DNA of 64,000 nucleotides, taken from Azotobacter vinelandii. Its GTDB lineage: Bacteria; Pseudomonadota; Gammaproteobacteria; Pseudomonadales; Pseudomonadaceae. The stretch lies in the NCBI RefSeq assembly GCF_001571105.1, contig NZ_BCTD01000004.1; one strand, written 5' to 3'. Positions 10,418 through 18,802 of the stretch are shown one piece after another; within the stretch, counting starts at the first letter, position 1; every line of letters begins with the position of its first letter. Position numbers and translations under genes: made by a program. The notes under the pieces are model-generated. The model was not told where the DNA came from, made no database searches, and saw only the letters and a program-made list of their open reading frames with translations.

Positions 10418-11530
10418 TTAGCTGCGGACGATCAGGCTGGCATCGGCCGCGGCCTTTTCCGCGGCCTTGCGGCGGATCAGCCGCTCCAGCTCGTCCACCA
10501 GATTCTCGTTGCCCAGCTTCTGCGCCGGCTTGCCGTCGATGTAGACCAGGTTGTTCGGGGTGCCGCCGGTCAGGCCGACGTGCGCCTCCTTGGCCTCGCC
10601 CGGGCCGTTCACCACGCAGCCGATCACCGCCACGTCGAGCGGCACCAGCAGGTCCTCGAGGCGGGTTTCCAGCTCGTTCATGGTCTTCACCACGTCGAAG
10701 TTCTGCCGCGAACAGCTCGGGCAGGCGATGAAATTGATGCCGCGCGAGCGCAGGTGCAGCGACTTGAGGATGTCGAAGCCGACCTTGATCTCCTCCACCG
10801 GATCGGCGGCCAGCGAGACGCGGATGGTGTCGCCGATGCCCTCGGCGAGCAGCATGCCGAGGCCCACCGCGGACTTCACGGTGCCGGAGCGCAGCCCGCC
10901 GGCCTCGGTGATGCCCAGGTGCAGCGGCTGCTCGATCTGCCCGGCCAGCAGGCGATAGGCGGCCACCGCCATGAACACGTCGGACGCTTTGACGCTGACC
11001 TTGAAGTTCTGGAAATCCAGGCGGTCGAGGTGCTCGACGTGACGCAGGGCGGACTCCACCAGCGCCTGCGGGGTCGGCTCGCCGTACTTCTTCTGCAGGT
11101 CCTTCTCCAGGGAGCCGGCGTTGACACCGATACGGATCGGGATACCCCGGTCGCGCGCGGCATCCACCACGGCGCGGACCCGGTCCTCGCGGCCGATGTT
11201 GCCCGGATTGATGCGCAGGCAGTCGACGCCCAGCTCGGCCACGCGCAGGGCGATCTGGTAGTCGAAGTGGATGTCGGCGACCAGCGGCAGTTGTACCTGC
11301 TGCTTGATCCGGCCGAAGGCCTCGGCGGCATCCATGTCCGGCACCGAGACGCGGACGATGTCGGCGCCGGCCGCCTCCAGGCGGCGGATCTGCGCCACGG
11401 TGGCCTCGACATCGTGGGTGTCGGTGTTGGTCATGCTTTGCACCGAGATCGGTGCATCGCCGCCGACCGCCACCGGGCCGACCCAGATCTTGCGCGACGG
11501 GCGGCGCTGGATGGGGGATTCGCTATGCAT
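10418..11530 (-). CDS. ispG: 4-hydroxy-3-methylbut-2-enyl diphosphate synthase IspG (GcpE)
   Basis: Iron-sulfur enzyme of the MEP isoprenoid pathway, 370 residues. ATG at 11530 begins MHSESPIQRRPSRKIWVG. A much longer open frame continues upstream but overlaps rodZ and is spurious. The TIM-barrel part includes SVQSMTNTDTHD and INPGNIGREDRV. The C-terminal [4Fe-4S] ligands are in CPSCSRQNFD and GCVVNGPGEA. The enzyme depends on the Fe-S machinery encoded about 6 kb away. Confidence 0.97.
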   Translation of the reverse strand: MHSESPIQRRPSRKIWVGPVAVGGDAPISVQSMTNTDTHDVEATVAQIRRLEAAGADIVRVSVPDMDAAEAFGRIKQQVQLPLVADIHFDYQIALRVAELGVDCLRINPGNIGREDRVRAVVDAARDRGIPIRIGVNAGSLEKDLQKKYGEPTPQALVESALRHVEHLDRLDFQNFKVSVKASDVFMAVAAYRLLAGQIEQPLHLGITEAGGLRSGTVKSAVGLGMLLAEGIGDTIRVSLAADPVEEIKVGFDILKSLHLRSRGINFIACPSCSRQNFDVVKTMNELETRLEDLLVPLDVAVIGCVVNGPGEAKEAHVGLTGGTPNNLVYIDGKPAQKLGNENLVDELERLIRRKAAEKAAADASLIVRS

Positions 11531-11535
11531 GGCGG

Positions 11536-12564
11536 TTAATTCCCAAGTTTCAGGCGGGCGGTCGCACCACGCGCGGTGTGGGGGGCCAGATCGACCGGCT
11601 GGCCATCGAAGCTGACTTCGGCGCCGTGGGCGAAGCCGAGGCGCACGTCCAGCGGCTTCTGACCGCGCAGTTCGAGCGTATCGCCGGCACGCTTCAGGCC
11701 GCGCAGCAGCACCTTGCCGCGCGCATCGATGACCTGCGCCCAGCAATCGGCCGTGAAGCGGATGTTCAGCAGTCCTTCGCCGGCGGCCGGCTCGACCGGC
11801 GGCGAAGCGGGAGCGGCTTCCGGCGGAACGGCGGCCTCCGGAGCGGAGGCGACGGCAGGGGCGGAAGTGGCCGGTGCCACGGGCGCGGGCGCCGACTCGA
11901 CCAGCGGTCTGTCCGTACCGCGTGCGAGCGGCGCCGGAGACGGTGGCGTGGTTCCGGCCGCCGGCGGGCCGTTCGGAGCGACGGCGGCGCCGGTCAGCGG
12001 AGCCGGCCGGGATTGCTGCTCGGCGGGCTGGAGCGCCTGGGCCACGGCCTGATCCTCGGGCTCGTCGAGCGGATGGATCTGGGTGGTGCCATCGGCGCTG
12101 TCGACTTCGACATGGGCCAGGTTGAGCGCGTTCCGGACCCCTTGGTACGCGGAACGCTCCTGCCACCAGAACAGGCCGGAACCGACCAGCAGAAGGATCA
12201 GGACGAGACCGACCAGGCGCAGGATGCCCTGGGAAAGACGCACCGGCTGCTCGATATTCCCCAGGCTGTGCACTTCGCTGCCCTTGGCGTCGGTGCCCGT
12301 GTAGCGGTCGAAGGCCTCGACCAGGCGGGCCTGATCCATTCCCAGCAGCTTGGCGTAGGAGCGCACGTAGCCACGCGCGAAGGTATGTCCCGGCAGCCGC
12401 TCGAACTCGCCGGCCTCCAGCAGGGCCAGGGTGCGGGTGGGGAGATGCAGATGGCCGGCCACCTGGGCCAGCGACCAGTCGTTGGCCTCGCGGCCCTTGC
12501 GCAGGATCTCGCCCGGGTTGACGGAGGCCGCGGCCGTGCTCTCGGTTTGCGACGCGTTCATCAT
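11536..12564 (-). CDS. rodZ: Cytoskeletal protein RodZ
   Basis: Bitopic membrane protein of 342 residues that links MreB to the elongasome and sets rod shape. The N-terminal helix-turn-helix HTH_25 domain covers residues about 15-85 (ANDWSLAQVAGHLHLPTRTL). One membrane helix follows (ILRLVGLVLILLLVGSGLFWW, about 110-130), then a long proline/alanine-rich periplasmic linker, and a C-terminal DUF4115 domain (NIRFTADCWAQVIDARGK). The ATG overlaps the pilF stop by four bases (ATGA). A second ATG directly follows the first. Confidence 0.95.
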   Translation of the reverse strand: MMNASQTESTAAASVNPGEILRKGREANDWSLAQVAGHLHLPTRTLALLEAGEFERLPGHTFARGYVRSYAKLLGMDQARLVEAFDRYTGTDAKGSEVHSLGNIEQPVRLSQGILRLVGLVLILLLVGSGLFWWQERSAYQGVRNALNLAHVEVDSADGTTQIHPLDEPEDQAVAQALQPAEQQSRPAPLTGAAVAPNGPPAAGTTPPSPAPLARGTDRPLVESAPAPVAPATSAPAVASAPEAAVPPEAAPASPPVEPAAGEGLLNIRFTADCWAQVIDARGKVLLRGLKRAGDTLELRGQKPLDVRLGFAHGAEVSFDGQPVDLAPHTARGATARLKLGN

Positions 12565-13319
12565 TGCTCCGACAGATATTGCTGATATTCCGGCGTGCCC
12601 GGGTAAAGACGCTTCAGTTGCAGGCCGAAGGTGGCAGCCTGGTCGCGGTCATCGAAGACCTTCGCCAGGCGGGTCCCCAGCAACAGACTGCGGGCGCTCT
12701 GCTCGCCCATGCGGCTGAAACTGGAGTAATAGGAACGCGCCGCCACGTAGTCGCGCGTCTCGAAATTCAGTGTGGCCATCTCCAGCAGCGTCAGCGGCTG
12801 CTGGGAGTTGATCCGCAGGGATTTTTCCAGATGGGCCTTGGCGAGATCCTGCCGGCCGAGCCCGATAGCGGCCAGCCCGAGGTTGAGGTAGACCCGCGCG
12901 CGCTCGGGGTACAGGGTATCGGCCGCGGCCTGCTGGAAACGCTCGTAGGCATCCTGGTAGCGACGCTGCTCGAACAGGAAGCTGCCGTAGTTGTTCAGGA
13001 TACGCGCATCGCCGGGACGCTCGGCGAGCGCCTTGCGATAGTGCCGGTCGGCCAGGTCGGGCTCGAGTTCGGTCTGGAACACCAGGGCCAGGGCGGCGTG
13101 GGCGTCGGCATCGGACGGGTCCAGCTCCAGGGCCTTGCCCAGCGGCACCTTGGCACGGTCGGTCCGTCCCTGCTTGAGATAACCGAGGCCGAGCTGGATA
13201 TACGCCTCGCGAGCCTCCTTGCGCCCCTGCTCGGTCCGCATGGGGTCGACCGCTCCGGTCGAGACGCAACCGGCCAGCAGCGTGGCGGAAAACAGCAGCA
13301 GCGCAGCGCGCGGGGTCAT
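12561..13319 (-). CDS. pilF: Type IV pilus secretin pilotin lipoprotein PilF (PilW)
   Basis: Outer-membrane lipoprotein of 252 residues that localises and multimerises the PilQ secretin. ATG at 13319 is preferred over the one two codons upstream, because GAGG is then at a proper six-base spacing and the protein starts MTPRAALLL as in Pseudomonas. The lipobox is LLAGCVS. About six TPR repeats follow (EAYIQLGLGYLKQGRTDRA and ILNNYGSFLFEQRRYQDA are examples). It is part of the rlmN-pilF-rodZ-ispG run. Confidence 0.93.
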   Translation of the reverse strand: MTPRAALLLFSATLLAGCVSTGAVDPMRTEQGRKEAREAYIQLGLGYLKQGRTDRAKVPLGKALELDPSDADAHAALALVFQTELEPDLADRHYRKALAERPGDARILNNYGSFLFEQRRYQDAYERFQQAAADTLYPERARVYLNLGLAAIGLGRQDLAKAHLEKSLRINSQQPLTLLEMATLNFETRDYVAARSYYSSFSRMGEQSARSLLLGTRLAKVFDDRDQAATFGLQLKRLYPGTPEYQQYLSEQ

Positions 13320-13331
13320 AAACATCCTCGT

Positions 13332-14477
13332 TCAGGTCCGGTCGGCGGCGCCGGAGGATGGCGCCGCCTCGTCACCGATCCGGCGCACGGCGATATAGCG
13401 CTCGCTGCGCCGGGTGCGATCCATGACCTGACCGACCAGTTGGCCGCAGGCGGCATCGATGTCCTCACCCCGGGTGGTACGCACCGTGACATTGTGCCCG
13501 GCCTTGTGCAACAGGTCCTGGAAGCGGCGGATGGCGTTGTTGCTCGGCCGCTCGTAACCGGAGAGGGGAAAGGGATTGAAGGGGATCAGGTTGATCTTGC
13601 ACGGCACGTCGCGCAGCAGTTCGACCATCTGCGCCGCATGCTCGGGCTGGTCGTTGACGTCCTTGAGCAGGGTGTATTCCACGGTCAGCACGCGCTTCTC
13701 GCCGAGACGCGAGATGTAGCGCCGGCAGGCGTCGAGCACCTGGGCCAGCGGGTACTTGCGGTTGATCGGCACCAGCCGGTTGCGCAGCTCGTCGTTGGGC
13801 GCGTGCAGCGACAGCGCCAGGGATACGTCGATGATCTTGCCCAACTCGTCGATCATCGGCGCCACGCCCGAGGTGGACAGGGTCACCTTGCGCTTGGAGA
13901 TGCCATAACCGAGATCGTCCATCATGATCTGCATGGCGGCGACCGCGTTGTCGAAGTTCATCAGCGGCTCGCCCATGCCCATCATCACCACGTTGGTGAT
14001 GGCGCGGTCGATCTTGCCCGGGACGGTGCCAAAGGATTTGTTGGCGATCCACACCTGGCCGATGATCTCGGCGGCGGTCAGGTCGCTGTTGAAGCCCTGC
14101 TTGCCGGTGGAGCAGAAGCTGCAGTCGAGCGAACAGCCGGCCTGGGACGATACGCACAGGGTTCCGCGCCCGGCCTGCGGGATGTAAACGGTTTCGACGC
14201 AACTGCCGGACGTCACGCGCACCACCCACTTGCGGGTGCCGTCGCCGGAAATATCCTGACTGACGACCTCCGGACCACGGATCTCGGCACAGGCCTTGAG
14301 CTTCTCGCGCAAGGCCTTGCCGATGTTGCTCATGGCATCGAAGTCGTCGACGCCGAAGTGGTGAATCCATTTCATCACCTGCCCGGCACGAAAGCGCTTC
14401 TCGCCGATGGACTCGAAGAAGCTCTCCAACTGTGGCTGGGTCAATCCCAGCAGGTTCGCCTTGGTGGTTTCGTTCAT
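13332..14477 (-). CDS. rlmN: Dual-specificity 23S rRNA/tRNA adenine-C2 methyltransferase RlmN
   Basis: Radical SAM methyltransferase (381 residues) that modifies A2503 of 23S rRNA and A37 of a subset of tRNAs. ATG at 14477 is preferred, with GGGGGAGGG upstream, over the open GTG/ATG region six codons earlier. The [4Fe-4S] motif CxxxCxxC is visible in GCSLDCSFCSTGKQGF. GMGEPLMNFDN is also present, and a second catalytic cysteine is expected in the C-terminal region (DIDAACGQL). Confidence 0.96.
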   Translation of the reverse strand: MNETTKANLLGLTQPQLESFFESIGEKRFRAGQVMKWIHHFGVDDFDAMSNIGKALREKLKACAEIRGPEVVSQDISGDGTRKWVVRVTSGSCVETVYIPQAGRGTLCVSSQAGCSLDCSFCSTGKQGFNSDLTAAEIIGQVWIANKSFGTVPGKIDRAITNVVMMGMGEPLMNFDNAVAAMQIMMDDLGYGISKRKVTLSTSGVAPMIDELGKIIDVSLALSLHAPNDELRNRLVPINRKYPLAQVLDACRRYISRLGEKRVLTVEYTLLKDVNDQPEHAAQMVELLRDVPCKINLIPFNPFPLSGYERPSNNAIRRFQDLLHKAGHNVTVRTTRGEDIDAACGQLVGQVMDRTRRSERYIAVRRIGDEAAPSSGAADRT

Positions 14478-14502
14478 GGATTCACCCTCCCCCATCGCCT
14501 GA

Positions 14503-14934
14503 TCAGCGAATGCGGGCGCACACCTCGGTGGCGGCGAAGAAGTAGGCGATCTCGCGGGCAGCGGAAGCCTCGGAGTCGGAACCGTGCACGGCGTTCTCGT
14601 CGATGGACACGGCGAAATCGGCGCGAATGGTGCCCGGCTCGGCCTTCTTCGGATCGGTGGCGCCCATCAGCTCACGGTTCTTGGCGATCGCGCCCTCGCC
14701 TTCCAGCACCTGCACGACGACCGGGCCGGAGGTCATGAAGGACACCAGATCCTTGAAGAACGGACGCTCCTTGTGCTCGGCGTAGAAGCCGCCGGCCTCA
14801 CGCTCGGACAGTTGGACCATCTTCGCCGCGACGACGCTCAGGCCGGCCTTCTCGAAACGGGTGAGGATCTCACCGATGACGTTCTTGGCGACGGCGTCGG
14901 GCTTGATGATGGAAAGGGTACGTTCAACGGCCAT
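14503..14934 (-). CDS. ndk: Nucleoside diphosphate kinase
   Basis: Balances NTP and dNTP pools by transferring the gamma phosphate through a phosphohistidine (143 residues, standard length). It begins MAVERTLSIIKPDAVAKN. The active-site histidine is in the NAVHGSDS motif near residue 117, and EFAKA-type conserved surfaces are recognisable. It is the first gene of the ndk-rlmN series, behind the isc-operon terminator. Confidence 0.98.
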   Translation of the reverse strand: MAVERTLSIIKPDAVAKNVIGEILTRFEKAGLSVVAAKMVQLSEREAGGFYAEHKERPFFKDLVSFMTSGPVVVQVLEGEGAIAKNRELMGATDPKKAEPGTIRADFAVSIDENAVHGSDSEASAAREIAYFFAATEVCARIR

Positions 14935-14969
14935 GGAATAGCTCCAGTCAATCGGGGGGGTTGAAAAGC

Positions 14970-15003
14970 GGAAAATTAAACCCGCGAATTATACGCGGGT
15001 TCC
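14970..15003 (-). terminator. Terminator of the isc operon
   Basis: On the minus strand an 8-bp stem AACCCGCG / CGCGGGTT with loop TATAATT is followed by TAATTTTCC. It sits between iscX and ndk. The loop contains TATAAT, so the same bases could also serve as a -10 element for ndk. Confidence 0.75.
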
Positions 15004-15031
15004 GGTGAAATACATAAGGCCGGCTCGCGGA

Positions 15032-15238
15032 TCAGTCGGCTTCTTCGATCCAGGCCGCCTGGATGGCCTCCAGCACCTTCTCGCCGCCTCGCGCCGGGTC
15101 GTCGTCGAATTCCGGCAGGGCCAGTACCCACTGGTGCAGGTCGAGGAAATTGAGATAGCGCGGATCGATCTGCGGATGGGTGTCGACCAGTTGCAGGGCG
15201 ATTTCCCGTACGTCGGTCCATTTCAGGCTCACGCGCAT
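15032..15238 (-). CDS. iscX: Iron-sulfur assembly protein IscX
   Basis: Small acidic frataxin-like partner of IscS (68 residues) that modulates cluster assembly. It begins SLKWTDVREIALQLVD and carries the typical acidic stretch LPEFDDDP. Two starts are possible: ATG at 15238 and GTG at 15232. The GTG has the better spacing from GAGG and gives the family-typical VSLKWTD start. It is the last gene of the isc operon. Confidence 0.93.
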   Translation of the reverse strand: MRVSLKWTDVREIALQLVDTHPQIDPRYLNFLDLHQWVLALPEFDDDPARGGEKVLEAIQAAWIEEAD

Positions 15239-15242
15239 GCCC

Positions 15243-15581
15243 TCAGTGCTGTTCCGAAACCTGATTGATGGTGTAGCGCGGAATCTCCACCACCAGATCC
15301 TCAGTGCCGACCCTCGCCTGACAGGATAGCCGCGACTCCGGCTCCAGCCCCCAGGCCTTGTCGAGCATGTCGTCTTCCAGTTCGTCGGACGGCTCGAGGG
15401 AATCGAAGCCGTCGCGCACTATCACATGGCAGGTGGTGCAGGCACAGGACATCTCGCAGGCGTGCTCGATCTCGATATCGTTGCGCAGGGCGGCCTCGAG
15501 AATGCTCTCGCCAGTCTCGGCCTCGACCACCCTGCCCTCGGGGCAATGCACCTCATGGGGCAGAAAAACGATCTGCGGCAT
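15243..15581 (-). CDS. fdx: [2Fe-2S] ferredoxin of the isc system
   Basis: Adrenodoxin-type ferredoxin (112 residues from ATG 15581) that supplies electrons for cluster assembly on IscU. The ligand cysteines are in HACEMSCACTTC with the fourth in LSCQA. The ATG immediately upstream (15584) directly follows the hscA stop. GGAG of the hscA end is better spaced to 15581, giving the family-typical MPQIVFLPH start. Confidence 0.96.
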   Translation of the reverse strand: MPQIVFLPHEVHCPEGRVVEAETGESILEAALRNDIEIEHACEMSCACTTCHVIVRDGFDSLEPSDELEDDMLDKAWGLEPESRLSCQARVGTEDLVVEIPRYTINQVSEQH

Positions 15582-15584
15582 CAT

Positions 15585-17450
15585 TCACTCCTCGATTTCG
15601 TTCAGTCGGCGCCCGGACAGCGCGGCCTTCACCGAAGCGTCCAGGCGCCGGGCGGCGAAGGCATCGGTGACCTGCGTCAGATGGCGGACGTGCGTCTCGA
15701 TGACGGCGGCGTCCGGCCCGTCCAGCACGCCGCGCAACGCCTGCATCTGCGCCTCGATGGCGGCCCGCTCGGCGGGACTCAGCAGCGCCTCGCCATCGGC
15801 CTCCAGGGCCGCCTGCACCGCTTCCAGCAAACGCTGCGCCTCGACCTGCTGCTCACGCAGCGCGCGGGCAGCCTTGTCGCCGCCGGCATACTCGAAGGAG
15901 TCCTTGAGCATCCGTGCGATTTCGCCGTCGGTCAGGCCGTAGGACGGTTTGACCTGCACGCTCGCCTCGATGCCGGAGCCCAGCTCGCGGGCGGAGACAT
16001 TGAGCAGGCCGTCGGCATCGACCTGGAAGGTGACCCGGATCTTCGCCGCCCCCGCCACCATGGGCGGAATCCCGCGCAGCTCGAAGCGCGCCAGGGAGCG
16101 ACAGTCCTTGACCAGTTCGCGCTCCCCCTGCAGGACGTGGATCAGCATGGCCGTCTGGCCATCCTTGTAAGTGGTGAATTCCTGGGCTCGCGCCACGGGC
16201 AGGGTGGTGTTGCGCGGGATGACCTTTTCCATCAGCCCGCCCATGGTCTCGAGGCCCAAGGACAGCGGATTGACATCCAGCAGCAGCAACTCCTCGCCGT
16301 CGCGCCCGTTGCCGGCCAGGGTGTCGGCCTGGAGCGCCGCGCCGATGGCGACCACCTGATCGGGGTCGATGTCGGTCAGCGGCTGGCGGTCGAACAGTTC
16401 GGCGGCCGCCCGGCGCACCCGCGGCACCCGGGTGGAGCCGCCGACCATGACCACCGCGGCGATCTCCTGCGGCTCGATCCCGGCATCGCGCAGCGCCCGC
16501 CGGCAGGCCTTGAGGCTGCGTGCCACCAGGGGCTCGATCAGTGCCTCGAAACGCTCGCGGGACAGCTCGCCCTGCCAGGGACCATAGGCGAGCGCCACCG
16601 AGCCGCTGTCGCTCAGCGCCTCCTTGGCCGCACAGGCCAGTTGCAGCAGATGGCGCTGGACGCCCGGGTCGAGATCGGCGGACAGTCCCGCCTGCTCGAC
16701 AATCCAGTTGGCGATGGCATGGTCGAAGTCGTCGCCGCCCAGGGCGCTGTCGCCGCCGGTGGCGAGCACCTCGAAGACCCCGCGGGTCAGGCGCAGGATG
16801 GAGATGTCGAAGGTACCGCCGCCCAGGTCGTAGATCGCTACCACGCCCTCGGCGCCCCGGTCGAGGCCGTAGGCGACCGCCGCCGCGGTCGGCTCGTTGA
16901 GCAGGCGCAGCACATCGAGGCCGGCCAGCCGCGCGGCATCCTTGGTGGCCTGGCGCTGCGCCTCGTCGAAATAGGCCGGCACGGTGATCACCGCGCCGAC
17001 CAGTTCGCCGCCCAGGGCTTCCTCGGCGCGCCGGCGCAGCACCCTGAGGATCTCCGCCGACACTTCGACCGGGCTTTTCGGTCCCTGCACCGTCTCGATG
17101 AAGGGCATGTGCGACTCGCCCTCGGCGAAACGGTACGGCAACTGCTCGCCGAGCAGCTTGACATCGGCGATGCCGCGTCCCATCAGGCGCTTCACCGAGA
17201 GCACGGTGTTCAACGGGTCCACGGCGGCGGCAGCCTTGGCTGCGCGGCCGACCTCGACCCGGCCGTCGGGCAGGTAGCGTACCGCCGACGGCAGGATCGT
17301 TTCCCCCTCGGTGTCCTTCAGGGATTCGGCCAGGCCGCTGCGCAAGGTGGCGACCAGCGAATTGGTGGTTCCCAAGTCGATCCCGACCGCCAGGCGACGC
17401 TGGTGGGGTTGCGGGCTTTGTCCGGGTTCGGCGATCTGCAATAAGGCCAT
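15585..17450 (-). CDS. hscA: Fe-S cluster assembly chaperone HscA
   Basis: Specialised Hsp70 (621 residues) that binds IscU and drives cluster transfer with HscB. The nucleotide-binding domain starts at AVGIDLGTTNSLVA (about residue 21) and includes IYDLGGGTFDISIL and VVMVGGSTRVPRV. The substrate-binding domain follows from LDVNPLSLGLETMGG. The length and shortened N-terminal extension match HscA, not DnaK. Confidence 0.97.
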   Translation of the reverse strand: MALLQIAEPGQSPQPHQRRLAVGIDLGTTNSLVATLRSGLAESLKDTEGETILPSAVRYLPDGRVEVGRAAKAAAAVDPLNTVLSVKRLMGRGIADVKLLGEQLPYRFAEGESHMPFIETVQGPKSPVEVSAEILRVLRRRAEEALGGELVGAVITVPAYFDEAQRQATKDAARLAGLDVLRLLNEPTAAAVAYGLDRGAEGVVAIYDLGGGTFDISILRLTRGVFEVLATGGDSALGGDDFDHAIANWIVEQAGLSADLDPGVQRHLLQLACAAKEALSDSGSVALAYGPWQGELSRERFEALIEPLVARSLKACRRALRDAGIEPQEIAAVVMVGGSTRVPRVRRAAAELFDRQPLTDIDPDQVVAIGAALQADTLAGNGRDGEELLLLDVNPLSLGLETMGGLMEKVIPRNTTLPVARAQEFTTYKDGQTAMLIHVLQGERELVKDCRSLARFELRGIPPMVAGAAKIRVTFQVDADGLLNVSARELGSGIEASVQVKPSYGLTDGEIARMLKDSFEYAGGDKAARALREQQVEAQRLLEAVQAALEADGEALLSPAERAAIEAQMQALRGVLDGPDAAVIETHVRHLTQVTDAFAARRLDASVKAALSGRRLNEIEE

Positions 17451-17492
17451 GGCATTCAGATATGTCGGAGGCGCGGCCGGAGCGGCGCGGGG

Positions 17493-18014
17493 TTAGTCGT
17501 CGAGACGCTCTTCGAGCTGGCGGACCTCGGCAAAGAGCTTGTCGAGAAATTGCATGCGCCGTGCCAGGCGTTCGGCCTCGTCGCGCCGCCGCGGATCGGC
17601 CCAGCAGGCGGCGAAACCTTCGTTCAGTTGCTCCTGGTCCTGCACGAGCCGGCGCTTGAAGCGCGCCACCCCGGCCAGGTCGGCACTGTCCTGCAGTTCC
17701 TGGAGCTCTTCACGCAACTCCATCTGCTGCATGAGGAAGGCAGGGTCCTGCACCGTGGTTTCCTGGGACAGCTCTTCTCCCTGCAGGGACAGCAGGTAAC
17801 GGGCGCGCTGCGACGGACTTTTCAGCGTCTGGTAGGCCTCGTTGAGCCGGGCGGCCTCCTCCAGCGCCAGGCGCTGTTCGCGTTCGGGGGCACCGGCGAA
17901 ACGGTCGGGATGCACCCGGCGCACCAGTTCGCGGTAACGCACCGCGAGCCGGTCCTGATCGAGGCGAAAATCCGGCTCGAGGTCGAACAGGGCGAAATGG
18001 CTGGCATTACCCAT
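17493..18014 (-). CDS. hscB: Co-chaperone HscB
   Basis: J-domain protein (173 residues) that delivers IscU to HscA and stimulates its ATPase. The J domain is at residues 1-75 with the HPD motif in RRVHPDRFAG. The C-terminal three-helix IscU-binding domain follows (MQQMELREELQEL). It lies 9 bp after iscA and 42 bp before hscA. Confidence 0.96.
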   Translation of the reverse strand: MGNASHFALFDLEPDFRLDQDRLAVRYRELVRRVHPDRFAGAPEREQRLALEEAARLNEAYQTLKSPSQRARYLLSLQGEELSQETTVQDPAFLMQQMELREELQELQDSADLAGVARFKRRLVQDQEQLNEGFAACWADPRRRDEAERLARRMQFLDKLFAEVRQLEERLDD

Positions 18015-18023
18015 GCGATGATC

Positions 18024-18347
18024 TCAGATGTTGAAGCTTTCGCCGCAGCCACACTCGCCACGCACGTTCGGGTTGTTGAACTTGAAGCCTTCGTTGAGTC
18101 CTTCGCGGACGAAGTCCAGCTCGGTGCCATCCAGGTAGACCAGGCTCTTGGGGTCGACGATCACCTTGACCCCGTGACTCTCGAACACCTGGTCCTCGCT
18201 GGCCACCTCGTCGACGAACTCGAGCACGTAGGCCAGCCCCGAGCAACCGCTGGTGCGGACGCCCAGGCGGATGCCCTCGCCCTTGCCGCGTCCATCGAGG
18301 GAACGCCGGATGTGGCGGGCGGCGGCTTCGGTCATGGTGACGGCCAT
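18024..18347 (-). CDS. iscA: A-type Fe-S carrier IscA
   Basis: Carrier (107 residues) that accepts clusters or iron and passes them to apoproteins. The three invariant cysteines are visible: SGCSGLAY and the C-terminal CGCGESF. It begins MAVTMTEAAARHIRRSL. Confidence 0.97.
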   Translation of the reverse strand: MAVTMTEAAARHIRRSLDGRGKGEGIRLGVRTSGCSGLAYVLEFVDEVASEDQVFESHGVKVIVDPKSLVYLDGTELDFVREGLNEGFKFNNPNVRGECGCGESFNI

Positions 18348-18372
18348 TGCAACTCCTTATGTTCAGGGTGGT

Positions 18373-18759
18373 TCAAACCAGGCCTTTCTTGTGCTTGTAA
18401 TCGCGCACGGCGGCCTTGATGGCATCCTCCGCCAGGACCGAGCAGTGGATCTTGACCGGCGGCAAAGCCAGTTCCTCGGCGATCTGGGTGTTCTTGATGG
18501 TTTCGGCTTCTTCCAGGGTCCTGCCTTTCATCCACTCGGTGGCCAGGGAACTGGAGGCGATGGCCGAACCGCAGCCGTAGGTCTTGAACTTGGCGTCCTC
18601 GATGATGCCCTGCTCGTTGACCTTGATCTGCAGGCGCATCACGTCGCCGCAGGCGGGGGCGCCCACCATGCCGGTGCCGACGTCGGGGTCCTGCGCGTCG
18701 AGCTTGCCGACGTTGCGCGGGTTTTCGTAGTGGTCGATGACCTTGTCACTGTAAGCCAT
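18373..18759 (-). CDS. iscU: Fe-S cluster scaffold IscU
   Basis: Scaffold (128 residues) on which the nascent cluster is built. Cysteine ligands lie in GAPACGDVM, YGCGSAI and IHCSVLA. The HscA-recognition motif LPPVK precedes the third cysteine. I recognise the sequence as essentially that of Azotobacter vinelandii IscU, from memory. Confidence 0.98.
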   Translation of the reverse strand: MAYSDKVIDHYENPRNVGKLDAQDPDVGTGMVGAPACGDVMRLQIKVNEQGIIEDAKFKTYGCGSAIASSSLATEWMKGRTLEEAETIKNTQIAEELALPPVKIHCSVLAEDAIKAAVRDYKHKKGLV

Positions 18760-18802
18760 GATGCAATACCTCGTTAATCACGGGCAATTTCCGGGAAGGG
18801 CG

